64,000 bases of DNA from Chloroflexota bacterium (GTDB taxonomy: Bacteria; Chloroflexota; Anaerolineae; Anaerolineales; UBA11579): positions 496,001 through 560,000 of the forward strand of contig JABFGG010000002.1 of NCBI GenBank assembly GCA_013112575.1. Direction: 5' to 3'. Made by a program: the position numbers and the translations under genes. Below, in pieces: positions 62,995 to 64,000 of the stretch. How positions within the stretch are numbered: position 1 is the first letter of the stretch; every line of letters begins with the position of its first letter. The notes beneath the pieces are model-generated. The model was given only the letters and a program-made list of their open reading frames with translations. It did no database searches and was not told where the DNA came from.

Positions 62995-63022
62995 TTGCAT
63001 GCTGTACAGCCCGGCTTATAAT
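62995..63022 (+). promoter_or_regulatory. Promoter of the L,D-transpeptidase gene (candidate)
   Basis: TTGCAT, a 16-base spacer and a perfect TATAAT at 63017-63022 lie 25 bp before the ATG. The -35 box is weak. Confidence 0.5.
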
Positions 63023-63046
63023 GCACCTATCAATTAGAATAATTTT

Positions 63047-64000
63047 ATGAAGATGACACTATCACGGCGTGACTTTTTGAACCTGGTAGGGCTTGGACTG
63101 GGTGCAATGGCATTCAAGCCTTACAGATCGTGGTATCAGGAAAAATTATCAACCCCCAAGATGCTGCCCGCATTTCCCGACAGCGCAATTATCGGGCGCG
63201 TCGTGGATCCGAATATCGACCTGCGCAGCCGCCCGACCAACGACCCAAGCCTGAATACATCCATCCGCAAGCTAGAGGCTGATACGCTGGTGGAGTGGAA
63301 ACGAGAGGTGGTTGGCAGAGTGGTTGGTGGTCTGTCCAGCCAGCGTTATGTCGAGACCCCGGAAGGCTTTATTTACGGCTCGGCCGTCCAACCCACGCGC
63401 AACCTACCCAATGTCCCCATAACGGAAATTCCCACCGGGCAACCTGGTTTCTGGGCGGAAGTAACCGTCCCGTATGTGGATCTGGCGCATGAAGGTGTCA
63501 TTGCCTCCCCTTGGTTGAAGGACCATATTGCCTACAATTTCCCGCCGCGCTTGTACTATGGGCAGGTGGTGTGGATGGATAACATCCGCACCAGCAACGG
63601 CTTTCCGGAATACCGCTGGAATGAAGGGGCCAACGGTCGTGGATACGGCTATGGTTCCTATGGCGAATACTTCTGGGGGGGATGGAGCGGGCTTCAAGAT
63701 CCTGACAGATGCGGATGTGTCGCCAATCAGCCCTGATGTAGACCCGGCAGCAAAGACCATTTTATTGAACCTGTATCATCAGACCCTGTCCTGCTACGAG
63801 GACAGTAACGAAGTCTATTATTGTCGCGTCTCCACTGGATTGGTTAATGACCCTGCGACCGGCCTCGTGAGCGATGAATATGCCACGCCTGCTGGCACGC
63901 TGTTGACCCATTGGAAGATTATCTCCAAGAATATGACCGCTGGCGATGAGGCGACAGGCTATTCCACCCCGGCAGTGCCCTGGTGCACTTATATTCAAGG
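63047..64000 (+). CDS. Tat-exported L,D-transpeptidase (YkuD), frameshifted and cut by window edge
   Basis: Cell-wall enzyme that would form 3-3 cross-links in peptidoglycan. The N-terminus is a twin-arginine signal (LSRRDFLNLVGLGLGAMAF). An SH3-like region follows (about 45-190), and the YkuD catalytic domain begins near residue 230. The first frame stops at 63736, but the protein clearly continues in the next frame (KTILLNLYHQTLSCYE, then TPAGTLLTHWKI, then PAVPWCTYI) to the window edge. The switch falls at a run of seven G (63675-63681). With six G the frame reads through cleanly, so this is either a sequencing or assembly error or a true frameshift. The active-site SHGC motif would lie beyond the window. 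Confidence 0.8.

Overview
The window looks like chromosomal DNA of a Chloroflexi (Chloroflexota) bacterium, probably of the Anaerolineae type. That call is inference from gene content and style: an ABC exporter carrying three FHA domains beside a Ser/Thr kinase, sugar-binding lipoproteins with acidic Val/Glu-rich linkers, a Tat-exported L,D-transpeptidase with no outer-membrane genes in sight, and medium GC. There is no rRNA or tRNA gene to settle it. No CRISPR array, insertion sequence or prophage was seen.

Layout. 1-3.85 kb: a sugar ABC importer (binding lipoprotein, permease, start of a second permease) controlled by a LacI-type repressor with a perfect 20-bp operator. 3.9-18.4 kb: a natural-product locus. 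A leftward operon encodes one giant FAAL-ACP-KS-AT-ACP-C-A-PCP-reductase protein, a type II thioesterase and a phosphopantetheinyl transferase, each overlapping the next by 4 bp. A FabF-like ketosynthase and a DUF2723/TMEM260-like membrane protein lie beside it on the other strand. 18.6-24.6 kb: a rightward operon of FHA-ABC exporter, surface lipoprotein and Ser/Thr kinase. 24.6-31.1 kb: housekeeping and small genes (coiled-coil membrane protein, MsrA, S41 protease, helical-repeat protein, arginase, PilZ protein, small membrane protein). 31.4-41.6 kb: nitrogen assimilation (divergent glutamate synthase and glutamine synthetase with regulatory structures between them), then a GAF-rich histidine kinase and a dual-receiver LuxR-type response regulator.

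41.6-62.8 kb is the most interesting part: a catabolic island that joins carbohydrate uptake to corrinoid methyl transfer. It holds a UroD-family methyltransferase, a corrinoid protein, a pterin-dependent methyltransferase and a RACo-type reductive activase, which are the four parts of an anaerobic O-demethylase. MetF and MetV-like proteins can oxidise the resulting methyl-tetrahydrofolate. Interleaved with these are a five-gene ABC importer with two different ATPases, an FGGY sugar/polyol kinase, a DeoC-type aldolase, three NAD(P)-dependent oxidoreductases, one DeoR and two GntR regulators and a DUF1638 protein. The simplest reading is import of an O-methylated sugar or polyol, removal of its methyl group into the one-carbon pool, and catabolism of the remaining carbon skeleton. 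The substrate is not proven by the sequence.

The window ends in an L,D-transpeptidase gene with an apparent frameshift at a run of seven G. Stretches without a gene are short. The longest (36168-36556, 48577-48888, 25460-25771) hold regulatory hairpins, promoters and palindromes, described individually. In 31070-31355 and 62840-62990 nothing recognisable was seen.
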